A DNA stretch of 64,000 nucleotides from Embleya scabrispora DSM 41855 (GCF_000372745.1 NZ_KB889607.1:62001-126000); one strand, 5' to 3'; positions 45,009-53,372 are shown, counted from the first letter of the stretch. Numbers and translations are program-made. Notes: generated by a model not told the origin, from the letters alone.

Positions 45009-46148
45009 GTGACCGTCGACCGCCTCCTGCCCACTCGGGACGCCGAGGACCTGCTCGATCTCACCCGTACCGTCGCCGACCGCGAACTCGCGCCCGTGGC
45101 CGCCCGACACGAACGCGCGGAGTCCTACCCGGAAGGGTTGTTCGGCGTCCTGGGCGAGGTGGGCCTGCTGGGTCTGCCGTATCCGGAGGAGGACGGCGGC
45201 GGCGGTCAGCCGTACGAGGTCTACCTCCAGGTGCTGGAGGAACTCGCGGCGCGCTGGGCGGCGGTGGCGGTCGCCACCAGCGTGCACACGCTGGCCTGCT
45301 TCCCGGTGGCCACCTACGGTTCGCCCGCCCAGCGCGAGCGGTGGTTGCCGCGGATGCTGGAGGGTCGGCTGATCGGCGGCTACAGCCTGTCCGAACCGCA
45401 CGCGGGCTCGGACGCGGCGGCGATCATCTGCAAGGCGCGCCCGGTCGCCGACGGCTACCGGATCAACGGCACCAAGGCGTGGATCACGCACGGCGGCAAG
45501 GCGGACTTCTACGCCCTGTTCGCCCGTACCGGCGAGGGCAGTCGGGGCATCTCGTGCTTCCTGGCGCCCGGTGCTGCCGAGGGGCTGGCCTTCGGCCGGC
45601 CCGAGGAGAAGATGGGCCTCAACGCGGTGCCCACGACCAGCGCGTTCTGGGACGGCGCGGTCCTGGAGCAGGATCGGCTGATCGGCGCGGAGGGGCAGGG
45701 TCTGGCCATCGCGTTGAGCGCGCTGGACTCGGGCCGGCTGGGCATCGCGGCGTGTGCGACGGGCCTGGCCCAGGCCGCGTTGGACGCGGCGGTGGAGTAC
45801 GCGAACGAACGCACCGCGTTCGGCCGCCGGATCGTGGACCACCAGGGCCTGGGCTTCCTGTTGGCGGACATGGCCGCCGCCGTCGACTCCGCACGCGCCA
45901 CCTACCTGGACGCGGCCCGCCGCCGCGACCTGGGCCGGCCGTACAGCCGGCAGGCCAGCGTGGCGAAGTTGATCGCCACCGATGCGGCGATGAAGGTCAC
46001 CACGGACGCGGTCCAGGTCTTCGGCGGTTGCGGCTACACCCGTGAATTCCCGGTCGAGCGCTACATGCGCGAGGCCAAGGTCATGCAGATCTTCGAGGGC
46101 ACCAACCAGATCCAACGCATGGTGATCGCCCGCCAGTTCGCTCGCTGA
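45009..46148 (+). CDS. acyl-CoA dehydrogenase
   Basis: A 379-residue FAD enzyme oxidising an acyl-CoA to enoyl-CoA. Signatures: YSLSEPHAGSDAAAIICKA (FAD/substrate contact), GTKAWITHGGKADFYALFAR, QVFGGCGYTREFPVERYMREAK and EGTNQIQRMVIAR, whose Glu is in the usual catalytic position of short/branched-chain members. Same strand as the 2-oxo-acid oxidoreductase, 103 bases downstream. Together they suggest branched or aromatic amino-acid catabolism. Confidence 0.95.
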   Translation: MTVDRLLPTRDAEDLLDLTRTVADRELAPVAARHERAESYPEGLFGVLGEVGLLGLPYPEEDGGGGQPYEVYLQVLEELAARWAAVAVATSVHTLACFPVATYGSPAQRERWLPRMLEGRLIGGYSLSEPHAGSDAAAIICKARPVADGYRINGTKAWITHGGKADFYALFARTGEGSRGISCFLAPGAAEGLAFGRPEEKMGLNAVPTTSAFWDGAVLEQDRLIGAEGQGLAIALSALDSGRLGIAACATGLAQAALDAAVEYANERTAFGRRIVDHQGLGFLLADMAAAVDSARATYLDAARRRDLGRPYSRQASVAKLIATDAAMKVTTDAVQVFGGCGYTREFPVERYMREAKVMQIFEGTNQIQRMVIARQFAR

Positions 46149-46196
46149 GCGGAGTCTGCGGGTCACCGGGCGCGGCCGGCGATCACGTGGTCCGGG

Positions 46197-46439
46197 TCAG
46201 AGCGCGACGACTTTGAGCATGGTCACCACCAACACGCCGCTGCTGACCTCGTATTCGGTGATCACGCCCGCGAGGCTCGCCGAGCGGCGGTCCTTGTCGC
46301 CTCGGATGGGGGCGCCGTGGGCATAGGGGTCGCGGGCCATGTCGTTGACGGCGGCATCGAAGCTACGACGTAGCGCGGCGGGCATGGCGTTGTACTCGTT
46401 GCGGGCGCGGTCGGAGTACTGCACGTAGTAGCTGCTCAT
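46197..46439 (-). CDS. putative RelE/ParE-type toxin
   Basis: An 80-residue basic protein, YYVQYSDRARNEYNAMPAALRRSF then ARDPYAHGAPIRGDKDRRSA and VITEYEVSSGVLVVTMLKVVAL. The helix-helix-beta order and the D-P-Y, G-D-(K)-D-R and final VVTMLKV strand match RelE/ParE toxins, which cleave mRNA on the ribosome or poison gyrase. Its ATG overlaps the stop of the partner gene (ATGA), as in type II toxin-antitoxin pairs. The mode of action is inferred. Confidence 0.75.
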   Translation of the reverse strand: MSSYYVQYSDRARNEYNAMPAALRRSFDAAVNDMARDPYAHGAPIRGDKDRRSASLAGVITEYEVSSGVLVVTMLKVVAL

Positions 46440-46729
46440 GGCTGCACCGGGTTTCCGTGAACGTCCACGACGCCGGTGAGGTCGCCGGACCGGATGCGGT
46501 CGGCGTCGGCTTCGATACGGGCGCGCTCCTCGGGAGGGATTGCCCAGTGCACGGCGATGGCGGCGACCAGTCGCAGGGGCGCGTCGCCGATCTCGCGATC
46601 GAACTCGGCGCGCTGGTCCTCGGGGAGGGCGGCGCGGATGTCGTTGAGAGTGCCGGGGAGCTCGGCAGGTCGGCCGTCGATCGTGGTCGTGATCGTGGGC
46701 CGGTCGGGGTCGCGAAGGTCGTCGTCCAT
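46436..46729 (-). CDS. putative antitoxin partner
   Basis: A 97-residue acidic protein upstream of and overlapping the toxin-like gene. MDDDLRDPDRPTITTTIDGRPAELPG is a short beta/linker region, followed by helices PEDQRAEFDREIGDAPLRLVAA and PPEERARIEADADRIRSGDLTG. No ribbon-helix-helix or HTH is obvious, so antitoxin status rests on size, charge, order and overlap. An inverted repeat at 46769-46805 could be its operator. Confidence 0.62.
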   Translation of the reverse strand: MDDDLRDPDRPTITTTIDGRPAELPGTLNDIRAALPEDQRAEFDREIGDAPLRLVAAIAVHWAIPPEERARIEADADRIRSGDLTGVVDVHGNPVQP

Positions 46730-46768
46730 GCCGACAGCGTGGCACCACGGCACCGGCGACCGGTAGCC

Positions 46769-46805
46769 GGCGCACACGGGCGGCGTACGCGACCGGGTGT
46801 GCGCC
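46769..46805. promoter_or_regulatory. inverted repeat upstream of toxin-antitoxin pair
   Basis: GGCGCACAC (46769-46777) and GTGTGCGCC (46797-46805), 19-base spacer, 40 bases before the antitoxin start. Type II systems usually autoregulate from such sites. Confidence 0.5.
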
Positions 46806-46824
46806 GCCCGCTTTCGGGCGCAAG

Positions 46825-46856
46825 CCTCCCCCGATCGCATCGACGATCGGGGGAGG
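46825..46856. terminator. lipase terminator
   Basis: Perfect 13-base stem CCTCCCCCGATCG/CGATCGGGGGAGG around a 6-base loop, 26 bases past the lipase stop. Confidence 0.8.
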
Positions 46857-46881
46857 TCGCGGCGGTCCTGAGGACTTCCGG

Positions 46882-47691
46882 TCAGCCGACCCGGATCCCG
46901 GTGACGGCTTGGAGTTCGGGGAGGTAGCCCTGGCTCTGTCCGCTGCTCGTGGGGTGGTACGACTCGTCCACGGGCAGCGTGACGCCGTGGATCCAGGCGT
47001 TGGACGCGCAGACGCCGTGTCCGGCGAAGCGGGTGCGGACGTCGGCGAAGTCGGCGTGCGCGGCGCCGGCGCGCTGCCTGGTGATGTCGGCCAGCGTGTC
47101 GGCGGCCTGGTCGAGGATGGTGCGCTTGAACTTGCTCAGGCCCAGGAAGCACGAGCCGAGTTCGAACAGGCGTGGGTAACCGAGCACGACCAGGCGGGCG
47201 TTGGGCGCGCGGTTGCGGATCTGCGTGTAGGTGGCGTCGAGGTCGGCGGGAAGTTTGTCGGTGGCGTAGGTCTTGGCCTTGGCGACGGCGATCGAGCAGT
47301 CGTTGTCGGAGGCGAGTACGCAGGTCTTGATGGTGTCGACGAAACCGGCGTCGTTGCCGCCGATGCTGATGGTCACCAGCGAGGTCGCGGAGTTCAGCAC
47401 GGAGAGTTGGCCGGCGCGCACGTCGGCGGTCTTGGCTCCGGAACAGGCCACGAAGGCGAAGCCGCCGGGGTGGCTGCGGTTCCACAGGGCCGGATAGGCG
47501 TTGGCGCTGCGCTTGCAGGCGCCGCTGTCGGAGAGGTAGTTGCCGGCGCCGACGCCGGCGCTGTACGAGTCGCCCAGCGCCGCGTAGTTCGTGGCGGAGG
47601 CGGCGCGGGCGGTCGGCGCGACGAGCGCGGTGCCGGCGATGACGGTGACGGCGACGGCTGTCGCGGACAGGGTGCGGGGCAGCGAGAACAC
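46882..47691 (-). CDS. secreted SGNH/GDSL lipase-esterase
   Basis: A 269-residue extracellular hydrolase. The GTG at 47691 follows GAGGAG and gives a signal peptide (LPRTLSATAVAVTVIAGTAL, cleavage after ARA). Block I is YAALGDSYSAGVGAG with the Ser nucleophile, the oxyanion Asn is in ISIGGNDAGF, and the Asp/His pair is in DESYHPTSSGQ. Six cysteines (SGACK, VACSG, KTCVL, NDCS, GSCFL, HGVCAS) fit the three disulfides of the Streptomyces SGNH lipase family. It degrades lipid or ester substrates outside the cell. Confidence 0.94.
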   Translation of the reverse strand: MFSLPRTLSATAVAVTVIAGTALVAPTARAASATNYAALGDSYSAGVGAGNYLSDSGACKRSANAYPALWNRSHPGGFAFVACSGAKTADVRAGQLSVLNSATSLVTISIGGNDAGFVDTIKTCVLASDNDCSIAVAKAKTYATDKLPADLDATYTQIRNRAPNARLVVLGYPRLFELGSCFLGLSKFKRTILDQAADTLADITRQRAGAAHADFADVRTRFAGHGVCASNAWIHGVTLPVDESYHPTSSGQSQGYLPELQAVTGIRVG

Positions 47692-47910
47692 GAATGGTCT
47701 CCTCGGCGGACGTGGGGACGTCGTCGGAGGCGTCGACGGGCATTGCGCTGCTGCACCCGAATCCGTTGACCCGTCGAACCGCACGAGGCGGAACGCCCGT
47801 TGGACGTCCGGCTCTTCCGCAGTCGTCGCCCTTGGCACTCGATGTGGAGACTCATCGTCCCGCGCCCGAATCACCGCTGTATAGGCGGGTTTCAGCCTGG
47901 CGGCGGACGA

Positions 47911-47985
47911 TCACCCGCCCGCGATCACGGCCTTGAGTTCGGCGAGCGACTCCCGGACGACCGCCGCCGGGTCGCGCTCGCCGGA
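47911..47985 (-). pseudogene. C-terminal scrap of a leftward gene (possible regulator)
   Basis: A clean leftward ending, RSGERDPAAVVRESLAELKAVIAGG, then TGA at 47911. It is a helical C-terminus such as TetR-type regulators have. The sequence to its right immediately becomes a rightward reductase remnant, so its front was lost at about 47985. Family assignment is weak. Confidence 0.35.
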
Positions 47986-48262
47986 TCGGCGCCGGAACAG
48001 GCCCCGGCGGGCTCGATCCTGCACGGGGTCGCCGAGGGGGGTGTCCCGATCCGGCGCATCGCCGAGCTGATCGGCCGACACCTCGACGTCCCGACGGCGG
48101 CCATCGCGCCCGAGCGGGCCGCCGAGCACTTCGGCCGGCTGAGCGCCTTCTTCGCGGCCGACGTCCCCACTTCCAGCGCGCTCACCCGCGAACCGCCGAA
48201 CCGGCGGCCGACCGGCCCCGGCCTGGTCGACGACCTCGACGAGGGCCACTACTTCCACGGTC
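47985..48262 (+). pseudogene. C-terminal remnant of an SDR/NAD-dependent epimerase
   Basis: The frame gives PAGSILHGVAEGGVPIRRIAELIGRHLDV, APERAAEHFGRLSAFFAADV, TSSALTREPPNRRPTGPGLVDDLDEGHYFH, which is the last third of a well-known SDR family of the form ...ADVPASSALTR...PTHPGLLDDLEEGHYF. The Rossmann half is missing, and the frame runs on past its usual end. Together with 47911-47985 it is probably a deletion scar through a divergent gene pair. Confidence 0.7.
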
Positions 48263-48298
48263 CGTCGAACCCCTGCGGCGACCCGGCCGCGGGGCTGC

Positions 48299-49267
48299 TC
48301 AGCGGCGCGTCAGGTCCGGGCGCAGGCGTTGCCAGGTGGGGTTGCGGAGTCGTCCGGTCGTGGTCCGGCCGGAGACGGTGACCTCGGCGACCAGGCGGGG
48401 GTGGACCCACTGGGCGCCGGGGACGTCCACGAAGTCGGCGAAGGGTGTGTCGGGACGGGAGAGCGCGCCCAGGTATTCGCCGAGTTCGCCGCGTTCGGCG
48501 GCGGTCAGGCCGTACTCCACGGTGCCGGCGAAGCGCAGCCCGTCCGGTGCGTCGACACCCACGAGCAGGCTGCCCGGGAGACCGCGCAACTCGCCTCGGC
48601 CCTCGACCCAGCCGCCGATGACCACGTCGTGCGTCTCGATGTGCTTGGCCTTGATCCAGTCCGGTGAGCGCCGTCCGGGCTGATAGTCCGAGGACAGGCG
48701 CTTGGCGACGATGCCCTCGTAGCCGTTGCGCAGGCTCGTCGCCCAGGCGAGTTGCATGTCGCCATCGGTCCACTCGGGCGTCGACCACCGGGGACCGGCG
48801 AGGTCGAGGCCGGCCAGCAACATCCGGCGCTCGCGGTAGGGGGTCGACAGCAGCGACCGGCCGTCCAGATACATCACGTCGAAGAGCATCAGGTGTACCG
48901 GCGCGTCCATGGTCAGCCGGGCCACCTTGCGCGGGTTGACCACGCCCATCCGCTGCCGGAGCAGTTCGCCGTCGGGCCGTCCCCGGTCGTCGAGGACCAC
49001 GAGCTCGCCGTCGAGCACCGCCTGCCGCTGCCCGTGCTGTTCGCCCAGCCCGGCCAGCTCGGGGTAGGTGCGGGTGACGTCGGTACCCTCGCCGGACACC
49101 AGCCGTACGGTCCGGTCGCCCGCACAGTACGCCACGGTACGGGCGCCGTCCCACTGGATCTCGAAACCCCAGTCGAGGTCGTATCCCTCGCCCGGCAACG
49201 GCGCCTCGGTGGCCAGCATCGGCTCGATCTCGGGCAACACCGCGTGAACTTGATCCTGACCGGCCAT
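48299..49267 (-). CDS. ATP-dependent DNA ligase-like protein lacking the active-site lysine
   Basis: A 322-residue LigC/LigD-type ligase core: nucleotidyltransferase domain (about 1-200) and OB fold (about 205-322). Motif III (VLDGELVVLDDRGRPDG), IIIa (LMLFDVMYLDG), IV (YEGIVAKRLSS) and V (SPDWIKAKH) are all present. Motif I, normally KxDGxR with the AMP-accepting Lys, reads GFEIQWDGARTVAY: Q38 stands where Lys is expected, encoded by CAG. Without that Lys, self-adenylation should not occur. It may be a ligase relative with another role or use pre-adenylated nicks. No Ku gene is visible. Confidence 0.85.
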   Translation of the reverse strand: MAGQDQVHAVLPEIEPMLATEAPLPGEGYDLDWGFEIQWDGARTVAYCAGDRTVRLVSGEGTDVTRTYPELAGLGEQHGQRQAVLDGELVVLDDRGRPDGELLRQRMGVVNPRKVARLTMDAPVHLMLFDVMYLDGRSLLSTPYRERRMLLAGLDLAGPRWSTPEWTDGDMQLAWATSLRNGYEGIVAKRLSSDYQPGRRSPDWIKAKHIETHDVVIGGWVEGRGELRGLPGSLLVGVDAPDGLRFAGTVEYGLTAAERGELGEYLGALSRPDTPFADFVDVPGAQWVHPRLVAEVTVSGRTTTGRLRNPTWQRLRPDLTRR

Positions 49268-49434
49268 GCCTCGATCATCGGCGGGGCATCCCGGAGCCGC
49301 CGGCGGAGCCCCCGCCGGGATTCGTACGCCTGTTCGATCCGAAGCTCGCGACCCGCTCGTCCCGGACCGACGCCCCGCCGACGCCGGGAGCCATTCGAGC
49401 GAGCGCGGCGCCGTCGTACCCGGCGCCCGGCCGC

Positions 49435-50205
49435 TCAGCGGGTCCGCGGCCGGTCCGCGGTCGCCGAGATCACCTCGGCGATGCGTGCCGTGACCGCCGC
49501 CTGGTGGTCGGTCAGATAGAAGTGGCCACCGGAAAAGCTGTGCAGGGCGAACGTGCCGTTCGTGTGGTCGCGCCAGGACATCGCCTCGTCCAGGGTGACC
49601 TTCGGATCGGTGTCGCCGGTCAGGACGGTGATCGGGCACTGCAACGGCGCGGCGGGCGTGCAGGTGTACGTCTCGATCGCGCGGTAGTCGGCACGCAGCG
49701 CGGGCAGCACCATCTGCAACACCTCCTCGTTCCCGAGCAGGCTCGCGTCCGTGCCGCTCATCGAGCGCAGCTCCGCGGCCAGCCCCGCGTCGTCCAGCAG
49801 GTGCAGCCGCTCGTCGCGCCGCCGGTCGGGGGCCCGCCGGCCGGAGGCAATCAGCGCGGCCGGCCGCACACGCAGCCGACGGGCCACCTCGAAGCCGATG
49901 ATCGCGCCCATGCTGTGACCGAACAGGACCAGCGGGCGCTCCTCGTCCAGCCATGGGTCCAGGGCGGCGGTGATGTGGTCCGCGAGCGTGCCGATGTCGT
50001 CGATCAGCGGTTCGGCGCGTCGATCCTGGCGGCCGGGATACTGCACACCCAGCACCTCGGCCCGTCCCCTGAGCGCCGCCGACAGCGGGAACCAGAAGCT
50101 CGCCGAGCCGCCCGCGTGCGGCAGGGCGACCAGGCGCGGGAGCGGATCGGGCGCCGGGTGGAATCGGCGGATCCAGGCGTCCGATACGGCGGAGACGGTC
50201 GTCAT
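49435..50205 (-). CDS. type II thioesterase
   Basis: A 256-residue alpha/beta hydrolase of the kind that edits NRPS/PKS carrier proteins. LVALPHAGGSASFWFPLSAAL is the oxyanion region, FGHSMGAIIGFEVARRLR holds the nucleophile Ser98, TGDTDPKVTLDEAMSWRDHT contains the Asp, and FSGGHFYLTDH the His. The SARP regulator upstream on the same strand and the phosphopantetheinyl transferase nearby point to specialised metabolism, yet no synthase is present in the window. Confidence 0.94.
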   Translation of the reverse strand: MTTVSAVSDAWIRRFHPAPDPLPRLVALPHAGGSASFWFPLSAALRGRAEVLGVQYPGRQDRRAEPLIDDIGTLADHITAALDPWLDEERPLVLFGHSMGAIIGFEVARRLRVRPAALIASGRRAPDRRRDERLHLLDDAGLAAELRSMSGTDASLLGNEEVLQMVLPALRADYRAIETYTCTPAAPLQCPITVLTGDTDPKVTLDEAMSWRDHTNGTFALHSFSGGHFYLTDHQAAVTARIAEVISATADRPRTR

Positions 50206-50225
50206 GACGAGCCCTTCTTGATCTT

Positions 50226-50270
50226 GGCTGCCGTGGTCGTGGCTGCCGTGGTCGTGGCTGCCGTGGTCGT
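50226..50270. repeat. three perfect 15-base tandem repeats
   Basis: GGCTGCCGTGGTCGT at 50226, 50241 and 50256, continuing as degenerate GTCGTCGCCGCT-like units to about 50320. It fills the 130-base gap between the SARP stop and thioesterase start. Confidence 0.85.
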
Positions 50271-50335
50271 GGCTGTGGTCGCTGTCCTGGTCGGCGCTGT
50301 CGTCGCCGCTGTCGTCGCCGGCGAAGCGACCGTGC

Positions 50336-51151
50336 TCAGCCGGCCAGCGAGTCCGTACGCGCGCCCAGTGGTTCCACGCCGGTGAGCACCGCGTGCTGGA
50401 CCTCGCGCAGCGCCCGGGAGGGTTCCAGGCCGAGCAGTTCGCGGAGTGCGCCGCGGGTGCCGTGGTACACCGCGAGCGCGTCGCCGCGGCGGCCGCAGTG
50501 GTACAGCGCGACCATCAGGTGCCGGGCGAAGTTCTCGTGCAGCGGATACTCGGCGGTCAGCGCGTACAGCCGGGCGACGCTCTCCCGATAGCGGCCCAGG
50601 GCGAGGTCGGCCTCGACCACCAGTTCCAGACACTCCAGCCGGGACGCCTCCAGGCGCGCGGCGTGCGCCCGCACGATCGGGCCGTGCGCGACACCCGCGT
50701 AGGCAGGCCCCCGCCACAGGTCCAGCGCGCTCGTGAGGGTCTCCGCCGCCTCGTGCTGACGCCCGGCCCGCAGACCGGCCCGGCCCCGGTCGACCAAGCC
50801 GTGGAAGGCGTCCGCGTCCAACCGGTCCGGTCCCGTGTGCAGGACGTACCCGCCGGCACACGTGGCCAACGGGCCGCTGCGCGCGGGCCCCGAGGCACCG
50901 AGCATCGCCCGCAGGCGGGACACGTACACGTGCACCGTGGACTTGGCCCGCTGCGGTCGGGCACCGGGCCAGATCTCGGCGACGATCTGGTCGACCGTCA
51001 ACAACTGGCCCCGGCGCGCGAGCAGGGCGGCCAGGAGGGTCTCCGGCTTGGGCGCCGCGATCGTCCGCGGCTCGGCGCCGTCGACGATCCGCACGGGGCC
51101 GAGAATCTCGTACCGCAACGGCTCTTCCCTCTCTCTGGCAGTCGGGGTCAT
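50336..51151 (-). CDS. SARP family transcriptional activator
   Basis: A 271-residue regulator: winged HTH of the OmpR type (LRYEILGPVRIVDG to STVHVYVSRLRAMLG) plus a bacterial transcriptional activator domain (LDADAFHGLVDRGRAGLRAG to LREVQHAVLTGVEPL). Small SARPs switch on antibiotic clusters. Start ATG 51151 is used; a TTG about 16 codons later, giving MRYEILGP directly, is also plausible. It precedes the type II thioesterase in the same direction, so they probably share control. Confidence 0.9.
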   Translation of the reverse strand: MTPTAREREEPLRYEILGPVRIVDGAEPRTIAAPKPETLLAALLARRGQLLTVDQIVAEIWPGARPQRAKSTVHVYVSRLRAMLGASGPARSGPLATCAGGYVLHTGPDRLDADAFHGLVDRGRAGLRAGRQHEAAETLTSALDLWRGPAYAGVAHGPIVRAHAARLEASRLECLELVVEADLALGRYRESVARLYALTAEYPLHENFARHLMVALYHCGRRGDALAVYHGTRGALRELLGLEPSRALREVQHAVLTGVEPLGARTDSLAG

Positions 51152-51314
51152 GCTCACCGGCAGTCCGGTCTTGCTCACTGACGACGGTGGCATATGGCGA
51201 GCGCGTCGCGTACCCCTCACCAACCCCTACGTGACCTTGCACGGGAATTACGCGGTAACCGCTCTCGGCCGCGTCTGCCTTCCCAGCACCCCTCGACGCG
51301 CTTATGGTCGATCG

Positions 51315-52214
51315 ATGAGCACTGCCCGTTCGCCCGAGCGCGCGTTGTACGCCGTCAGCGACCTCCACGCCGCGATCCCGTCCAACCGCGCACTCGTCGA
51401 CGGCATCCGGCCCGGCACCGACGACGACTGGATCATCGTCGCGGGTGACGTGGCCGAGCACGTCGAGGACACCCGGGCTACCCTTCGGATGCTCGCCGAC
51501 CGCTTCGCGCAGGTGGTGTGGGTGCCCGGCAACCACGAGTTGTGGTCGGCGCCGGACGACCCGGTGCAACTGCGCGGCGAGCGCAGGTACCGGCATCTGG
51601 TGGCGATGTGCCGGGAGTTGGGCGTGCTCACCCCCGAGGATCCGTTCGCGGTCTGGGACGGGCCGGGCGGTTGGGTCACCGTGGCACCGCTGTTCGTGCT
51701 CTACGACTACAGCTGGCGCCCACCGGGCGCGGCCACCCAGCAGGAGGCGCTGGACGCCGCATACGAGGCCGGCGTGGTGTGCAGCGACGAGTTCATGCTG
51801 CACCCCGACCCCTATTCGAGCCGCGGCGAGTGGTGCCGGGCACGGGTGGCGTACAGCGAGGGCCGGCTCGCGGCGGCCGTCGATCCGGCCGCACCGTTGC
51901 TGATGGTCAACCACTTCCCGCTGGTCCGGCAGCCCACGGACGTGATGTGGTACCCGGAGTTCGTCCAGTGGTGCGGCACCGACCTCACCGCGGACTGGCA
52001 TCGCCGCTTCCCCACCGCCGCCGTGGTGTACGGCCACCTGCACATCCCGCGGACCACGTGGTACGACGGGGTGCGCTTCGAGGAGGTCTCCCTCGGATAC
52101 CCGCGCGAGCGCAAGAACGGGCTGCGGCGGCCGATCCCGCGCCGGATCGTGCCCCCCGAGACCGACGGGTCCGCCGGGACCGCCCGCCCGGGCCGGCAGG
52201 CGGGCGCCCGATGA
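51315..52214 (+). CDS. calcineurin-like metallophosphoesterase
   Basis: A 299-residue phosphohydrolase with the five metal motifs: VSDLHAAI, IVAGDVAEHV, VPGNHELW, MVNHFP and VYGHLHIPRTT. In actinobacteria this gene is commonly found beside the phosphopantetheinyl transferase that follows; here they overlap by 4 bases (ATGA). A role in carrier-protein or coenzyme A turnover is possible but unproven. Confidence 0.92.
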   Translation: MSTARSPERALYAVSDLHAAIPSNRALVDGIRPGTDDDWIIVAGDVAEHVEDTRATLRMLADRFAQVVWVPGNHELWSAPDDPVQLRGERRYRHLVAMCRELGVLTPEDPFAVWDGPGGWVTVAPLFVLYDYSWRPPGAATQQEALDAAYEAGVVCSDEFMLHPDPYSSRGEWCRARVAYSEGRLAAAVDPAAPLLMVNHFPLVRQPTDVMWYPEFVQWCGTDLTADWHRRFPTAAVVYGHLHIPRTTWYDGVRFEEVSLGYPRERKNGLRRPIPRRIVPPETDGSAGTARPGRQAGAR

Positions 52215-52891
52215 CCACCTCGAAAGCCGACGCCGGAGGTTCGATGATCGCCCGTGTGCTGCCGCCCGAGGTCTTCGCCGAGGAAAGCTTCGACGACCCC
52301 GACGGGCCGCCGCTGTTCCCGGCCGAGGAGGCGCTGCTGACCAAGGCGGTGGACAAGCGACGCCGCGAGTTCACCACCGTACGCAGGTGCGCGCGACGCG
52401 CGTTGGCCCGGATGGGGGTGCCGGCCGCGCCGCTGCTGCCGGGGCTGCGCGGAGCGCCCGGCTGGCCTGCCGGCGTGGTCGGCAGCATGACGCACTGCGC
52501 CGGATACCGTGCCGCGGCCGTCGCGGACCGGGCCGTGCTGCTGACTCTGGGCATCGACGCCGAACCCGCGTTGCCGCTGCCCGAAGGGGTATTGACGACC
52601 GTCTCCTCGGAGACCGAGCGCAAGCACCTGGCCGACCTGGCCGCGGGCCGACCCGAAATCGCCTGGGACCGGCTGCTGTTCAGCGCCAAGGAGTCGGTCT
52701 ACAAGGCGTGGTTCCCGCTCACCGAACGCTGGTTGGACTTCGCCGAGGCGGAGATCGAGTTCGACCCGGCGGCCGGCACGTTCGCCGCCCGGCTGTTGAT
52801 CGAGGACCGCCCGCTGGACGGGTTCGCCGGGCGCTGGCAGGTCGACGCGGGCATCGCCCTGACCACGATCGCGGTGGCCCGCCGGGACTGA
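52211..52891 (+). CDS. Sfp-type 4'-phosphopantetheinyl transferase
   Basis: A 226-residue enzyme attaching phosphopantetheine from CoA to carrier proteins. The family's motifs are clear: VVGSMTHCAGYRAAAVA, LTLGIDAEP (Mg2+ Asp) and LLFSAKESVYKAWFPLTERWLDF (Glu and Lys). It starts with the ATG overlapping the metallophosphoesterase stop. It probably serves NRPS/PKS clusters elsewhere. Confidence 0.95.
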   Translation: MTTSKADAGGSMIARVLPPEVFAEESFDDPDGPPLFPAEEALLTKAVDKRRREFTTVRRCARRALARMGVPAAPLLPGLRGAPGWPAGVVGSMTHCAGYRAAAVADRAVLLTLGIDAEPALPLPEGVLTTVSSETERKHLADLAAGRPEIAWDRLLFSAKESVYKAWFPLTERWLDFAEAEIEFDPAAGTFAARLLIEDRPLDGFAGRWQVDAGIALTTIAVARRD

Positions 52892-52984
52892 GCCGATCGG
52901 GTGGGGCTCGGCCCGAGGCGTGCCCGCCGGCCCCACCCGGACACGGCGGTCGGTGCCGTCCGCATCCGTTGGTCGGGGCCGCCC

Positions 52985-53372
52985 GAACGCCCCGATCCTG
53001 GTGGGCTATTCGCTGGTGACCGGCGCGGGCCTGGGCTTCGTCGGCGCGCCCGCGATGTCCTCCGTCTTCGGCTCGGTGGCCCCGGAGTCGGTACCCAGCG
53101 CGACAGCGGCGGTCTACCTCGGCAACCAGATCGGCGGCACCCTCGGCATCGCGATCACCGCACTGGTCCTGCAGAACCGCACCGAGAGCCACGCCGTGGT
53201 TCCCGCCTTCCAAGGCACCTTCGGCTACCTGATCGCCATCGCGGTGGTGGTCGGCGCGGTCGGCCTGCTGCTGCGCCGAGCACCGGCCGCGTCCACGCCC
53301 GCCGAGCCGGACGCGGACGCGTTGCCGGCGGAGGGCAGGCTGCTTCCCGAACCGGCCCGCCAAGAGGTCTGA
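52985..53372 (+). pseudogene. C-terminal remnant of an MFS transporter
   Basis: The frame reads PILVGYSLVTGAGLGFVGAPAMSSVFGSVAPESVPSATAAVY, QIGGTLGIAITALVLQNRT and FGYLIAIAVVVGAVGLLLRRAP: the last three helices of a DHA2-type exporter. The preceding eleven helices are absent. It ends with a normal polar tail and stop. The sequence before 52985 is unrelated Arg/Pro-rich noise, so it cannot be an active transporter. Confidence 0.75.

Noticed and set aside
41192-45064. Very long open frame (about 1290 codons) antisense to the indolepyruvate oxidoreductase
   Set aside because: It is a GC-skew shadow: the sequence is Arg/Gly/Val-rich with no domain, while the plus strand encodes a clear enzyme.
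50226-50320. Possible CRISPR-like array
   Set aside because: Units are 15 bases with no spacers; it is a simple tandem repeat.
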